64,000 nucleotides of DNA from the NCBI GenBank assembly GCA_003054665.1, contig QAYY01000011.1, forward strand, positions 160,654-224,653. The letters are read 5' to 3'. The notes under the pieces were generated by a model. That model did no database searches, was not told the origin of the DNA, and saw only the letters and a program-made list of their open reading frames with translations. This document shows, piece after piece, positions 28,263 through 37,236 of this stretch. The stretch is from Opitutaceae bacterium EW11 (lineage in GTDB: Bacteria > Verrucomicrobiota > Verrucomicrobiia > Opitutales > Opitutaceae). A program made the translations under genes and the position numbers. Position 1 is the first letter of the stretch. Every line of letters starts with the position of its first letter.

Positions 28263-29690
28263 ATGGCTGCCCGGCCGATCACCGCCCTCGCTCAGGAGCA
28301 TCTCCAGAACGTCCGCGCGTTTTATGAGGACGCTGCTTCGCCGCGTGGCCGCATCAGCCGCTTCTACCGCCGTAATCTTGCGCGGCAGTACCGGTATTTG
28401 ATACCTGAAGACGCGTCGGTCCTCGAAGTGGGCTGCGGCTCCGGCGAACTGCTTGCCCTGCTGCCGAATCGCGACGTTGCCGGCGTGGATCTTTCCGCTC
28501 AACAGATCGAGCGCGCCCGCACCCTCGTCCCGCACGGCGTTTTCCAGGTTGCGGCAGGCGAGACCCTCGAGTTGGGACGCACCTTCGACGCGATTATCGT
28601 CTCGGATACCCTCAACCTCGCGGCCGACGTTCAATCGCTCCTGGAGTCGCTCCTTGCGGTTTCGAATCCCCGAACGCGGTTGTTCATCAACTACCAGAAT
28701 CACCTGTGGCGTCCGGCCCTGAACCTGGCGGTCCGGCTCGGACTGAAGCAGCCGCAGCCCGTGAACAACTGGCTTGGTCAGCTCGACGTCGCGAACCTGC
28801 TTCAGTTGTCGAATTGGCAGCGCATCTCCTCGTGGCAGATCCTTCTCCTGCCTGCGCCGTTGTTGGGAATCGAATACGTGGTGAACCGCTGGCTGACGCC
28901 GCTGTTCCAGCCGCTCGGTGCGGTGGTCTTCACCGTGGCGCGTCCGTACCAACTTGCGGAGGCCACGCCGCGCTCGGTTTCGGTGGTGGTCCCCGCCCGC
29001 AACGAAGCTGGAAACATCGAAGCGGCGGTTGTCCGCACGCCACAGATGGGTGCGTGGACCGAACTCATCTTCGTCGAGGGGAATTCCACCGACGACACTT
29101 GGGCCGAGATCCAGCGGGTGAAGTCCGCATACCCCGACCGTCGGATCAAGGTCCTGCAGCAGAGTGGGCGAGGGAAGGGCAACGCCGTTCGTGATGGTTT
29201 CGCGGTGGCCGAAGGCGAGATCCTGATGATCCTCGACGCAGACCTGACGATGCCGCCGGAGGAGCTTCCCAAGTTCTACGATGCGCTCGTGTCCAATCGT
29301 GCCGAGTTCGCGAACGGGTCGCGCCTCGTGTATCCGATGGAGAAGCGCGCGATGCGTTTCCTGAACATGTGCGCGAACAAGGGTTTCGGCCTGCTCTTCA
29401 GCTGGCTCGTCGGCCAGCCCCTGAAGGATACCCTGTGCGGGACCAAAGTCCTCTATCGGGGCGACTACCAGCGCATCGCCGCGAATCGCGCATATTTCGG
29501 CGACTTCGATCCGTTCGGCGACTTCGACCTGCTTTTCGGCGCCAGCAAGTTGAGCCTGAGGATCGCCGATATCCCCATTCGGTATCGCGAACGGAAATAC
29601 GGCGAAACGAACATCCAGCGTTGGCGCCACGGCTGGATTCTTCTCCGCATGGTGATGTTTGCCGCGCGGAAAATGAAGTTCGTGGCCTAG
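28263..29690 (+). CDS. Fused SAM-dependent methyltransferase and family 2 glycosyltransferase
   Basis: 475-residue protein. Residues 1 to about 230 are a class I methyltransferase: SAM motif I VLEVGCGSGELL at 53-64, then AGVDLSAQQIERA and VSDTLNLAADV. From about residue 238 to the end it is a GT2 of the dolichol-phosphate-sugar synthase type: VSVVVPARNEAGNIEAAV, DxD in ILDADLTMPPEEL (324-336), CGTKVLYRGDYQRI and the C-terminal IPIRYRERKYGETNI. No transmembrane C-terminal extension is obvious. It probably makes a polyprenyl- or lipid-linked, methylated glycan intermediate; this is inference. It starts 15 nt after the RAYT stop. Confidence 0.88.
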   Translation: MAARPITALAQEHLQNVRAFYEDAASPRGRISRFYRRNLARQYRYLIPEDASVLEVGCGSGELLALLPNRDVAGVDLSAQQIERARTLVPHGVFQVAAGETLELGRTFDAIIVSDTLNLAADVQSLLESLLAVSNPRTRLFINYQNHLWRPALNLAVRLGLKQPQPVNNWLGQLDVANLLQLSNWQRISSWQILLLPAPLLGIEYVVNRWLTPLFQPLGAVVFTVARPYQLAEATPRSVSVVVPARNEAGNIEAAVVRTPQMGAWTELIFVEGNSTDDTWAEIQRVKSAYPDRRIKVLQQSGRGKGNAVRDGFAVAEGEILMILDADLTMPPEELPKFYDALVSNRAEFANGSRLVYPMEKRAMRFLNMCANKGFGLLFSWLVGQPLKDTLCGTKVLYRGDYQRIAANRAYFGDFDPFGDFDLLFGASKLSLRIADIPIRYRERKYGETNIQRWRHGWILLRMVMFAARKMKFVA

Positions 29691-29771
29691 AGTCTGCCCT
29701 TAACGTGGGTTGAAATTCGCCCGCTCCGAGGGAAGCACCATTCCGACTGTCGGGACGCGCTCGTGTTTCCG

Positions 29772-30659
29772 CTACTTCCTTCGCTCGAGCATGGTCGCGA
29801 CAAGCTGGTGGAGGAAGGCCGTGTCGCCGGCGAGCTTGTCGAGGACGTCGAGCGCGATCGCGGTGTGCTGTTCTGCATACCGGCGAGCACCGTCGATTCC
29901 GTAGAGTTTCACGAAGGTGGTCTTGTCGGCTTTGGCATCTTTGCCGACGGTTTTTCCGAGGGTCGCGGTATCGGACGTGGCGTCGAGAATGTCGTCGACG
30001 ATCTGGAAGGCTATGCCCAGCTCGCGTCCGAGCCGGCGCAGCGAATCGAGTTCAGGACCCGGGCGCATCCGCCCGCAGAGTCCGCCCATGACGAGCGAGA
30101 CCTCGATCATGGCCGCGGTTTTGTTCAGGTGAATGAACTCGAGTTGGTCGGCCGTGGGATGAGCGCATTTCTCGGCTTGCAGATCCTCCATTTGCCCGCC
30201 GATCAGCCGCTCGCTGCCGGCAGCGTGAGCCAGTTCCCGCACGAGAGCAGACGCGAGTTCGGCGTTGCCGATGTAGGCATCGGTGAGGATCTGGAAGGCG
30301 AACGTCAGAAGCGCATCGCCCGCCAGCAGGGCGGTGGCCTCGTCGAACTGTTTGTGCGCCGTCGGACGCCCTCGACGAAGGTCGTCGTTGTCCATACACG
30401 GCAAGTCATCATGGATGAGCGAATACGTGTGGATGCACTCGACGGCGACGGCCGCCGCGCGAGGGTCAAACGCGGGACGTCCGTTCAATTCCGCAGCGGC
30501 GAGAACGAGCACGGGCCGAAGTCGCTTGCCTCCGGCCTGGAGGCTGTAGCGCATCGCCTCGTGGATACGAGCCGGACGGACTGTTGAAGGCGGAACCAAT
30601 TCATGGATCGCTTGTTCCACCTGCGAGATGAGGGCGTTTAATTTGGTTGAGAAGTCCAT
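29772..30659 (-). CDS. Short-chain trans-polyprenyl diphosphate synthase (IspA/GGPPS type)
   Basis: 295-residue cytoplasmic prenyltransferase. First Asp-rich motif DDLPCMDNDD followed by RRGRPTAHK, second motif FQIVDDILDATSD, and GGKRLRPVLVLAA. The FARM region looks like farnesyl/geranylgeranyl diphosphate synthases (IspA-like, with the DDxxxxD spacing). Chain length cannot be decided by eye. The ATG at 30659 (MDFSTKLNALI) is chosen; the frame extends upstream to 30872 through the divergent gene. A 41-nt spacer separates it from that gene. Confidence 0.93.
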   Translation of the reverse strand: MDFSTKLNALISQVEQAIHELVPPSTVRPARIHEAMRYSLQAGGKRLRPVLVLAAAELNGRPAFDPRAAAVAVECIHTYSLIHDDLPCMDNDDLRRGRPTAHKQFDEATALLAGDALLTFAFQILTDAYIGNAELASALVRELAHAAGSERLIGGQMEDLQAEKCAHPTADQLEFIHLNKTAAMIEVSLVMGGLCGRMRPGPELDSLRRLGRELGIAFQIVDDILDATSDTATLGKTVGKDAKADKTTFVKLYGIDGARRYAEQHTAIALDVLDKLAGDTAFLHQLVATMLERRK

Positions 30660-30700
30660 CAGCGCACGGCCTACTTTTTGCGAATACTTCCTCTGCTGCA

Positions 30701-31309
30701 ATGCCGACGCTTGAACAAGTCTGCAAACGTCTCTTCGCCGAGAGGGCCTGGTTCGTCCGCTGCATCGTTGGTGCGTTGCTGTTGGCAATCCCGGTCGCGC
30801 ACTTCTTCGCGTTCGGATATATGTACGAGATGATCGCTCGCGCGCGGCGGGGCGACAGCCTGGATTTCCCACCCTGGGACGACTGGCGTCGCATGTTCGT
30901 CAACGGCGTGCCTGCGTTCATCATCTTCGTGATCCTGGGGCTCCTTCCGATCGGTTTGGGATGGGTTCTGACATGGCCCCTGCGCTGGCTCAACTGGGGC
31001 GTGTTCGTGTACCTGCCCATCGTGCCTTTTGTGATCCTGGCGGCTCCGCTTTCGGCGGCTGGAATATATCAGTACCAGAAACGCGAGGAGTACCGGGATG
31101 CGTTTCGTATCTGGCTCCTCGCAAGGATGCTGCGATCGACGAAGGCCCGGTTTTATGTGCCGACGTTTGCGGTGATCGGCTTCGTCGCCGCGGCGTATCC
31201 GCTGATGTCGTTCACGATCTTTGTCGCTCTAGCGGTCGGCTGGACCTTCTACGGAGCCTTTTTCCGTGCCGTGGAAGAGTCTCGCAAAGGGGGTATCCGC
31301 CCGTCATAA
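30701..31309 (+). CDS. DUF4013-like integral membrane protein
   Basis: 202-residue membrane protein with about four to five hydrophobic segments (VGALLLAIPVAHFFAFGYMY, FIIFVILGLLPIGLGWVL, VYLPIVPFVILAAPLSAAG, VIGFVAAAYPLM, FVALAVGWTFYGAFF). The FGYMYEMIARARRGD and PPWDDWRRMFVNG segments match the pattern of DUF4013 proteins, whose function is unknown. It is divergent from the prenyl synthase and followed by fmdB-like and membrane-anchored genes. Confidence 0.75.
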   Translation: MPTLEQVCKRLFAERAWFVRCIVGALLLAIPVAHFFAFGYMYEMIARARRGDSLDFPPWDDWRRMFVNGVPAFIIFVILGLLPIGLGWVLTWPLRWLNWGVFVYLPIVPFVILAAPLSAAGIYQYQKREEYRDAFRIWLLARMLRSTKARFYVPTFAVIGFVAAAYPLMSFTIFVALAVGWTFYGAFFRAVEESRKGGIRPS

Positions 31310-31326
31310 CCCGCCCCATCTTTTGT

Positions 31327-31593
31327 ATGCCGACGTACGAGTACGCGTGTTCCGCGTGTGGAAAAGAGTTCGAAGTGTTTCAGTCCATCAAAGACCAGCC
31401 GTTGAAGACCTGCACGCTGTGTGGGCAATCGGGCCAAGTTCGCCGTAAAATAGGCAGAGGCGCCGGAGTGATCTTCAAAGGCAGTGGTTTTTACGAGACG
31501 GACTACAAACGCAGCTCGAGCAGCGGCGGCTCGGCGTCGACCGAAAGCAAGCCTTCCACCCCTTCCACCCCGTCAGCCACGCCAGCGAGTTAA
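31327..31593 (+). CDS. FmdB-family zinc-ribbon protein
   Basis: 88-residue protein with MPTYEYACSACGKEFEVFQS, CTLCGQ and GVIFKGSGFYETDY, the full FmdB/regulatory-protein signature with two CxxC pairs that probably bind zinc. A Ser/Thr/Pro-rich tail follows. The family was named after a putative formamidase regulator, but its true function is unsettled. It lies 17 nt after the membrane protein gene and 15 nt before the next gene. Confidence 0.9.
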   Translation: MPTYEYACSACGKEFEVFQSIKDQPLKTCTLCGQSGQVRRKIGRGAGVIFKGSGFYETDYKRSSSSGGSASTESKPSTPSTPSATPAS

Positions 31594-31608
31594 GCAAGGA
31601 ATCACCCC

Positions 31609-32397
31609 ATGAGCCGCTCGAAGATCGATCGCGCACTGTATGGCCCGTCTCTTTTCGAGGTCACCCTCGGAGCCGCCCTGAGCATCGCGTTGGGCGCGGT
31701 TGTCGCGTTCGTCTTCCTGGTTCTCAAGCCGGTGATTGTGGTGAAGGACACTCCGAAAGAGGAGGAGCGAGTTCAAGGGGCGGTTTATTTCGTCGAGGGC
31801 AACCGTGACCCGCTTCGCAGCAAACAACTGCCGAAAAAGCGCCAGCTCCTGAACGAGGGGACACCCGGCGAGATCGCGTTCACCGAAGAAGAGCTCAATG
31901 CGTGGTTCTCTTCCGCGATGCCGGAAAAGCCCGAGAAGGTGCAGAAGCCCGTTCCCGCAAAACCGGCACCGGCCCCCAAGGGCGGAAAAGCAGCTCCCGC
32001 TCCGGCGCCCGCTCCCGATATTCCCGAAGAGCTGCTGACGTTTGAGGCGTTGAACGTCCGGATTCGCGACGGTGTTTTCCAAGTGGGCATTCCGACGAGC
32101 ATCAACCTGAAGATGCTCACGATGGCCCTTCCCGTGGTCGTGCAGACGCGCGGCACCTTCGAGAAGCAGGCGGATATGTGGATGTTCAAGCCGTCGGAAA
32201 TGTACCTTGGTTCGATGCCGTTGCATCGGATTCCCGGGTTCACCGACGCGCTGGTGAAGCGCGTCATGCGCTCGAGTCTCGTGCCGGATGAAGCGCTCAC
32301 CGTCTGGAAACGCGTTTCAAACGTGGCGGTCGATGGCAAGCAGCTGAAGCTCACGATCGAACAACCGGCAGCGCCAGCGCCGGAGACGACCGGCTGA
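31609..32397 (+). CDS. Membrane-anchored hypothetical protein
   Basis: 262-residue protein I do not recognise. One N-terminal transmembrane helix (AALSIALGAVVAFVFLVLKPVIVV) is followed by a periplasmic segment with TPGEIAFTEEELNAWFSS, a Pro/Ala/Lys linker (about residues 105-135), and a beta-rich C-terminal domain (LNVRIRDGVFQVGIPTSI, VVQTRGTFEKQ, DMWMFKPSEMYLGSMPLHR). The EEELN...F pattern is seen in some DUF proteins of envelope lipid-binding type, but I cannot make that call. Probably co-transcribed with the FmdB gene. Confidence 0.75.
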   Translation: MSRSKIDRALYGPSLFEVTLGAALSIALGAVVAFVFLVLKPVIVVKDTPKEEERVQGAVYFVEGNRDPLRSKQLPKKRQLLNEGTPGEIAFTEEELNAWFSSAMPEKPEKVQKPVPAKPAPAPKGGKAAPAPAPAPDIPEELLTFEALNVRIRDGVFQVGIPTSINLKMLTMALPVVVQTRGTFEKQADMWMFKPSEMYLGSMPLHRIPGFTDALVKRVMRSSLVPDEALTVWKRVSNVAVDGKQLKLTIEQPAAPAPETTG

Positions 32398-32613
32398 TGC
32401 CGGCAGATTCGTTGCCTTGGCTACCGGTGAATTCCGGCAGCTTCTGCATCCGGTGCCGCTCGGCTCGCTTCCGAGCCCCAACTCGTTCTGCGAGTTCCTG
32501 CCTGACCGCTCGACTCCCGTAATCTCCGGTAGCGGATCGGGGTGAAACTCCAGCAGGCGCAGCGGTCAAATCCAGGCGTGTTGGGCATGCCGCCCGGCAC
32601 AACCAAGGGAACC

Positions 32614-33636
32614 ATGATCGCTCGCTGCCTGCTTCTATTGCTCGTCCTGGCCTGTTCCGTTTCGCTGAGCTCCGCCCAACCCGCCGCGGAAACCGGCCCC
32701 GACTACACGGAGCCGCTCGGAATCGCCCTCGAGGGCGTCGAGTATCCGTATCCTGTCCAGTATTACTCGTTCATCCTCGAGGGGCAGCTCGTGCGGATGG
32801 CGTACATGGTCGTGGAGCCGGCGGGGACGCCGCTTGGACGCGATGTCGTTCTGCTCCACGGGAAGAACTTCTACGGCGGCTATTGGGGAGGACCGGCCCA
32901 GGCGCTGTCCCGGGCCGGGTTTCGCGTGATCATCCCCGATCAAATTGGCTTTGGAAAGTCGTCGAAGCCGGATGTGAACTACTCTTTTGACCTGCTGGCC
33001 GAAACAACCGCGAAGCTGCTCGACCAGCTTGGCGCCTCGAAGGTCTCGGTCGTCGGGCATTCGATGGGCGGCATGCTCGCTGTGCGGTTCGCGCGCACGT
33101 TTCCGGAGCGCACAACCCATCTGGTGCTGGAGGATCCGATCGGTCTCGAGGATTACCGAATGTCGATTCCACCCCAGCCGCTCTCCGTCCTGATGGAGGA
33201 CGAGATGACGATGACGTCAGCCGACAAGATTCGGACCTTCTACAAGAACTACGTCGTCAAATGGGATCCCAGCGTGTTTGAGCCATTCGTCGAGACGCGT
33301 ACGCGCGTGACCCTGAGCGGCGAGTATCCCCGATGGGCAAAAGCATCAGCCCGGACCTACCAGATGATCTACCGCGAGCCGGTGCGGTACGAGTTCACGG
33401 CTCTGCGGGTCCCGACGCTTCTTGTGATCGGACTCCAGGATCGGACGGTGGTGGGGAAAAAATACGCGCCTGCCGGATTGGCGGCGAAACTCGGCGACTA
33501 TGCCGAACTCGGCAAAGCGGCGGCCCGCGATATTCCGGGAAGCGAACTTCTCGAGATTCCCAACGTCGGGCACATTCCGCATCTTGAGGCGCCTCAATCC
33601 TTCGACGACGCATTGGTGCGGTTTCTTCAGAAGTGA
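32614..33636 (+). CDS. Secreted alpha/beta hydrolase
   Basis: 340-residue exported hydrolase. A signal peptide (MIARCLLLLLVLACSVSLSSA) precedes an alpha/beta fold with oxyanion-region VVLLHGKNF, nucleophile elbow VVGHSMGGMLA, acid region LVIGLQDRTV and catalytic His in VGHIPHLEAP. It is most like esterase or haloalkane-dehalogenase-type hydrolases, but the substrate is unknown. The ATG at 32614 has AAGGGA just upstream. The frame reaches back to GTG at 32542, which would place non-signal residues in front. Confidence 0.88.
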   Translation: MIARCLLLLLVLACSVSLSSAQPAAETGPDYTEPLGIALEGVEYPYPVQYYSFILEGQLVRMAYMVVEPAGTPLGRDVVLLHGKNFYGGYWGGPAQALSRAGFRVIIPDQIGFGKSSKPDVNYSFDLLAETTAKLLDQLGASKVSVVGHSMGGMLAVRFARTFPERTTHLVLEDPIGLEDYRMSIPPQPLSVLMEDEMTMTSADKIRTFYKNYVVKWDPSVFEPFVETRTRVTLSGEYPRWAKASARTYQMIYREPVRYEFTALRVPTLLVIGLQDRTVVGKKYAPAGLAAKLGDYAELGKAAARDIPGSELLEIPNVGHIPHLEAPQSFDDALVRFLQK

Positions 33637-33637
33637 T

Positions 33638-33657
33638 GCGGGCGTGGTCCGCTTTTT
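33638..33657 (+). terminator. Weak terminator-like hairpin after the hydrolase
   Basis: A 4-bp GC stem (GCGG / CCGC) with a 7-nt loop is followed by five T residues just after the stop codon. The stem is short, so the call is tentative. Confidence 0.3.
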
Positions 33658-33765
33658 AGGCTGGATTCAGCCGAGGTTTCACGTCCGGTGCGCCGGCGGC
33701 CCGCCCATCGCGTTCCCGCGGAATTTCGTTTCCGCGCGGACGGATTTCGCTATGCCCCGGTGGGC

Positions 33766-34980
33766 GTGAAGAGAGATCCCGATCCTTACCTGTGCGATGT
33801 TGCGGTCGTGGGCGCGGGGCCGGCGGGGAGTTCGGCTGCGCTCACTCTGGCCCGGGCAGGATTGCGAGTGGCGCTTGTGGACCGGGCTGTGTTTCCGCGT
33901 CCGAAGACCTGCGGAGGCGGTCTCCTTTTCCGTACAGTGGCTTGGCTGGACCTGGATCTCGGCGGAGTCGTGGAGACGCAATGCTTCGAAGCGAAGCTGC
34001 GCCACCACCGCCCGGACTTGGTGTATTCCACTCGTCGAGACGCGCCGATTGTATCGATGGTGATGCGCGATCGCTTCGACGCCTTCCTGCTCGACGCGGC
34101 GACGCGCGCCGGGGCGAAGCTTTTCCAGGGAGTCACGGTCAAGGCTGTGCGCGTTGAGGTCGACGGCGTCACCGTGCAGACCACGGAGGGAGATTTTGCC
34201 GCGAGCTATGTGATCGCCGCCGACGGGGTGACAAGCATTGTCGCCCGCACCGCGGGCTTTCCCGATCTCCGGAACGTCGTACCGGCAGTGGAAGCGGAGA
34301 TATCCGTGCAGCCGGAGCGGCTGCAGCGGTTCGCAGCGGCGGCGCGATTCGACTTCGGCCTGGTCCCCTGGGGCTACGGTTGGGTGTTTCCGAAACGCGA
34401 TCACCTCTCTGTCGGCGTGCTCACGACGCGCCATGGGAACTGCAATTTGAACGAGGAGTACCGGCGCTACCTCAGCGCGGTGGGGCTCGAACACCCGCTG
34501 AAGGAAACGAAGCGCGGCTACATGATTCCGCTGAGACCTCGGGACGATTTGTTTGCGTTTCCCAGGTGCCTGCTCGTCGGCGATGCTGCGGGTTTGGTTG
34601 ACCCGATCACAGCCGAAGGAATCTCGGCGGCGGTCCGGAGCGGGCAACTTGCTGCGTCCGCGATCGTCGAGGCGCAGGGTGTTCCGGATGCGGTCATGGC
34701 CGGCTATCGGACTTCGCTGGAACGTGAATTCCTGCGCGATCTGCGCGCCGCGCGGTGGCTGGCCCGGGCGCTCTATGGCTTCCCCACGCTGAGAGGCTGG
34801 ATGCTGAGGCGCCACGGTCAGCGTCTGAGTGAGTTCGTCACCGACGTCGTGATGGGCACGGCGCACTATCGAGATGCGGTGCTGAGCCCCGGCAACTACC
34901 TGAAACTGCTTGGCGGACGCACCGCGCCCACGGAGCCGGTGGCCCGCCCGCAACGTCCTGCGGGGGCGGACAACCTCTAG
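33766..34980 (+). CDS. Geranylgeranyl reductase family FAD-dependent oxidoreductase
   Basis: About 404 residues. The N-terminal FAD motif VAVVGAGPAGSSAALTLARAG is followed by the family block KTCGGGLLFRTV, RDRFDAFLLDAA, the substrate-region WGYGWVFPKRDHLSVGV, and the second FAD motif LLVGDAAGLVDPITAEGI. Family members reduce isoprenoid double bonds or act in lipid, menaquinone or carotenoid metabolism, so a role in isoprenoid metabolism is plausible. The frame is open from GTG at 33688; GTG at 33760 or 33766 just before the FAD strand fits the family better. The 3' end overlaps the convergent DTW gene by 4 nt. Confidence 0.87.
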   Translation: MKRDPDPYLCDVAVVGAGPAGSSAALTLARAGLRVALVDRAVFPRPKTCGGGLLFRTVAWLDLDLGGVVETQCFEAKLRHHRPDLVYSTRRDAPIVSMVMRDRFDAFLLDAATRAGAKLFQGVTVKAVRVEVDGVTVQTTEGDFAASYVIAADGVTSIVARTAGFPDLRNVVPAVEAEISVQPERLQRFAAAARFDFGLVPWGYGWVFPKRDHLSVGVLTTRHGNCNLNEEYRRYLSAVGLEHPLKETKRGYMIPLRPRDDLFAFPRCLLVGDAAGLVDPITAEGISAAVRSGQLAASAIVEAQGVPDAVMAGYRTSLEREFLRDLRAARWLARALYGFPTLRGWMLRRHGQRLSEFVTDVVMGTAHYRDAVLSPGNYLKLLGGRTAPTEPVARPQRPAGADNL

Positions 34981-35690
34981 GTCTTGATGAAGAGCCTGCT
35001 CTTTCGGGCGGTGCTGACCGAGCGCGCGGCGGCACGCTGGGCCGGCGGAGTGTAGGGCTTCCGCCGATACCCAGGACGCGACGGATCTGCGGCACACTGG
35101 ATTTGGAATTTCTGCATCCGGTCGAACAGCTCGAGCAGCTGGGACGGTAGAGAGTAGTCGTCGAGACCGGACTGCTGGAGCGCCAGGAACAGCTCGTGCG
35201 TGGCCTCGAGCGTCGAAAGGCAGCCTTCCTGCGGCTGCTGTTTGATGAGGAAGCGGCTCGGGCTGCCAGGCGTGAACATGATGCGGGGCAGTCGCTGCAG
35301 GCTCGGGCTCAACCGAAGCATTTTTCGAGCGCAGCTCCACGTCCCGTCGAGCAGGAGCACCAACAATCTCCGTCCGCCCAACGCCTCGCTCGTGAGCTGT
35401 CCCTTCGAAAGATTCAGCGCCGAAACACCGGGGTAGAGTAGGACGGAAAAGTTGGCCGGATCGCGCAACATCGCCTGCAGATCCTGATCGTCCTCGAAGC
35501 TGACGCCGCAGCGAATCTCACTGTTGGGCAGGCAAAGGTGGGTGAGTCGTCCCGTGCCCGCTTTCTCTTCCTTGAACTCCTTCGGATGCATCAGGAAGAC
35601 GAGACGCGTCTTTGTGGGCATCGGCTGAATCGACCCGCACCAGCATAAAGCCTTTGGCCAGAAACACCGATAACACATGGGCCGGCTCAT
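34977..35690 (-). CDS. DTW-domain tRNA-uridine aminocarboxypropyltransferase (TapT/TuaA-like)
   Basis: 237-residue protein. The N-terminal zinc-ribbon-like CYRCFWPKALCWCG is followed by VFLMHPKEFK, an LLYPG segment and the hallmark LLLDGTWSCARKM (the DTW box, here DGTW). YSLPSQLLELFD and a basic C-terminal tail follow. DTW proteins transfer the 3-amino-3-carboxypropyl group of SAM to uridine in tRNA (acp3U). It is convergent with the FAD reductase, sharing 4 nt at the stops. Confidence 0.88.
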   Translation of the reverse strand: MSRPMCYRCFWPKALCWCGSIQPMPTKTRLVFLMHPKEFKEEKAGTGRLTHLCLPNSEIRCGVSFEDDQDLQAMLRDPANFSVLLYPGVSALNLSKGQLTSEALGGRRLLVLLLDGTWSCARKMLRLSPSLQRLPRIMFTPGSPSRFLIKQQPQEGCLSTLEATHELFLALQQSGLDDYSLPSQLLELFDRMQKFQIQCAADPSRPGYRRKPYTPPAQRAAARSVSTARKSRLFIKT

Positions 35691-35889
35691 GGGTCCAGGG
35701 CCTCCGCCGGCGCTTGCTTCGAAGCACCGGATCGACGCTGCGCTCTGCCAAACTGCCGGTGGGCGTTTGAAGGAGCGGAGAAGGGCGGCAGGATCGGTTG
35801 GTTCGAGGGAATCGTGCCCGAACCTAGGGGCGCACCCGACCGCGAGGCAACACTGGCTCCGCTTCGGGTGCGCACGCGATCCGCCGGTA

Positions 35890-36789
35890 TCAAATCGGAT
35901 TCGACGGAGGGAAGACCGAATCCTCCGAGTCGCCGTCGAAATGGGTGCTGACGGAAAGATGAGGGACTTCGGTGAAGCTCACGGTGTCGAGTTTCTCCAT
36001 CTGTTCGAAGCGTTCACGAACTGGCTTCGGAAGGGCTTCGATCTGCTCGGGCGTGCTCACGGGACCGTCGAAGATCGTTTCACCCTTGGCGTTCTTCGCG
36101 ACGAGATTCTTGACGCCGTCCTTCATTGAAACCGCGAACGAGCCCTCGTCGTCGGAAAACATCAACTGACTGTTTTCGGGAGCGACTGCGGTTGCTTCGG
36201 CCACCCCCGTCGAGCCCTTGCGAATGATCCGGATCGATTGGCCGCGTTCTCCGGCGGCAGGGGCGAGATTGCGCAGGAGTTGATCGCCTTCGCCAGGAAC
36301 CATCCGGCCCCGAAAGAAGCGTTGGTTTATCGGATGGGGAAACGTGCGGAAAAATGCCTGGGGAAGTTCGCGCTTGGTGAGCTTCACCTTGGCGGTCGCT
36401 TCCTTTCCCCCGCGGACGTAGGTCAGCGTGATCTCGTCACCCTCCTTGTAGCCTCGCACGAGCACGGCGAGCTGGCGCGTTTCGATCAGAACCTGATCGT
36501 TCAACTTGGTGAGAATATCGTGCTGTTTGAGGATGCCCGCCGCGGGACTGTCCGGCACGATGTTTTGGACAACAAGCCCCACGCCGTTGGGCAATCCGAG
36601 CTGTTCGGTCAGGGTGGCTCCGACGGGACGCGTCTCCACCCCGAGAAAAGTCACCGGTTTCGCTGGGCGTTCGGCGTGGGGGGCGCCGAGCACGCGGAGG
36701 TCCTTCTGCTCGGGTTGGGCGTGAAGGAGCGACGATCCGACAACGAGGAGAGCGGCCGCAGCCGCGGTGGCGATGAATGAACGTTTCAT
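35890..36789 (-). CDS. Exported PDZ-domain protein
   Basis: 299-residue exported protein with a signal peptide (MKRSFIATAAAAALLVVGSSLLHA). One PDZ domain spans about residues 45-135 (FLGVETRPVG, then VQNIVPDSPAAGILKQHDIL and IETRQLAVLVRGYKEGDEI). No protease domain is present, so this is not an HtrA. The C-terminal half is charged and unfamiliar. It is encoded just downstream of a sigma factor and a single-pass membrane protein, with a 9-nt gap, so the three probably form one envelope-response operon. Confidence 0.85.
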   Translation of the reverse strand: MKRSFIATAAAAALLVVGSSLLHAQPEQKDLRVLGAPHAERPAKPVTFLGVETRPVGATLTEQLGLPNGVGLVVQNIVPDSPAAGILKQHDILTKLNDQVLIETRQLAVLVRGYKEGDEITLTYVRGGKEATAKVKLTKRELPQAFFRTFPHPINQRFFRGRMVPGEGDQLLRNLAPAAGERGQSIRIIRKGSTGVAEATAVAPENSQLMFSDDEGSFAVSMKDGVKNLVAKNAKGETIFDGPVSTPEQIEALPKPVRERFEQMEKLDTVSFTEVPHLSVSTHFDGDSEDSVFPPSNPI

Positions 36790-36798
36790 GATGGAGAT

Positions 36799-37236
36799 TC
36801 AGTAGAAATGGACCGGCTCGATGCGCACGTCCTCGCGGGGGACGATCCAGCGGACCGAGGCGTTGGTGGCTGGGTCGTGCCAGCTCACGATATCGGCGGA
36901 CCGGATACGGAAGCGCCGCGCCGTGGATCCGTCGGGCAGAGAGATCATTCCCTCTTCAGCGCCGTCGAGGACCACGTTTTCAACGGTGGCCGGAATGAGG
37001 GGCCGGGCTGATTGGGGCGCCGGATGCGTGACCGGCGGACGCAGAGACAACGACGTGACTCCCACGAGCAGGCCGGCGGCGCACGACCAGGCGGTCCAAC
37101 GGCGCCACTCCAGGAGCTTGGCCGGACTCGAGCCGGGCAGGGGAGCGGGGGCGGAGTCGAACACGGCTGCGAGCCGCGGCGACACTCGGCGCGGTTTGAG
37201 AGCTTTCAGCTCAGTCTCGAGTTCGAGATCATCCAT
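36799..37236 (-). CDS. Single-pass membrane protein, candidate anti-sigma factor
   Basis: 145-residue protein. A charged N-terminal cytoplasmic part of about 45 residues is followed by one transmembrane helix (WTAWSCAAGLLVGVTSLSL) and a small periplasmic domain (LPDGSTARRFRIRSADIVSW). Its ATG overlaps the sigma-factor stop by 8 nt, which suggests translational coupling and an anti-sigma role. The zinc anti-sigma HxxxCxxC motif is missing, so the function rests on position and topology only. Confidence 0.7.
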   Translation of the reverse strand: MDDLELETELKALKPRRVSPRLAAVFDSAPAPLPGSSPAKLLEWRRWTAWSCAAGLLVGVTSLSLRPPVTHPAPQSARPLIPATVENVVLDGAEEGMISLPDGSTARRFRIRSADIVSWHDPATNASVRWIVPREDVRIEPVHFY

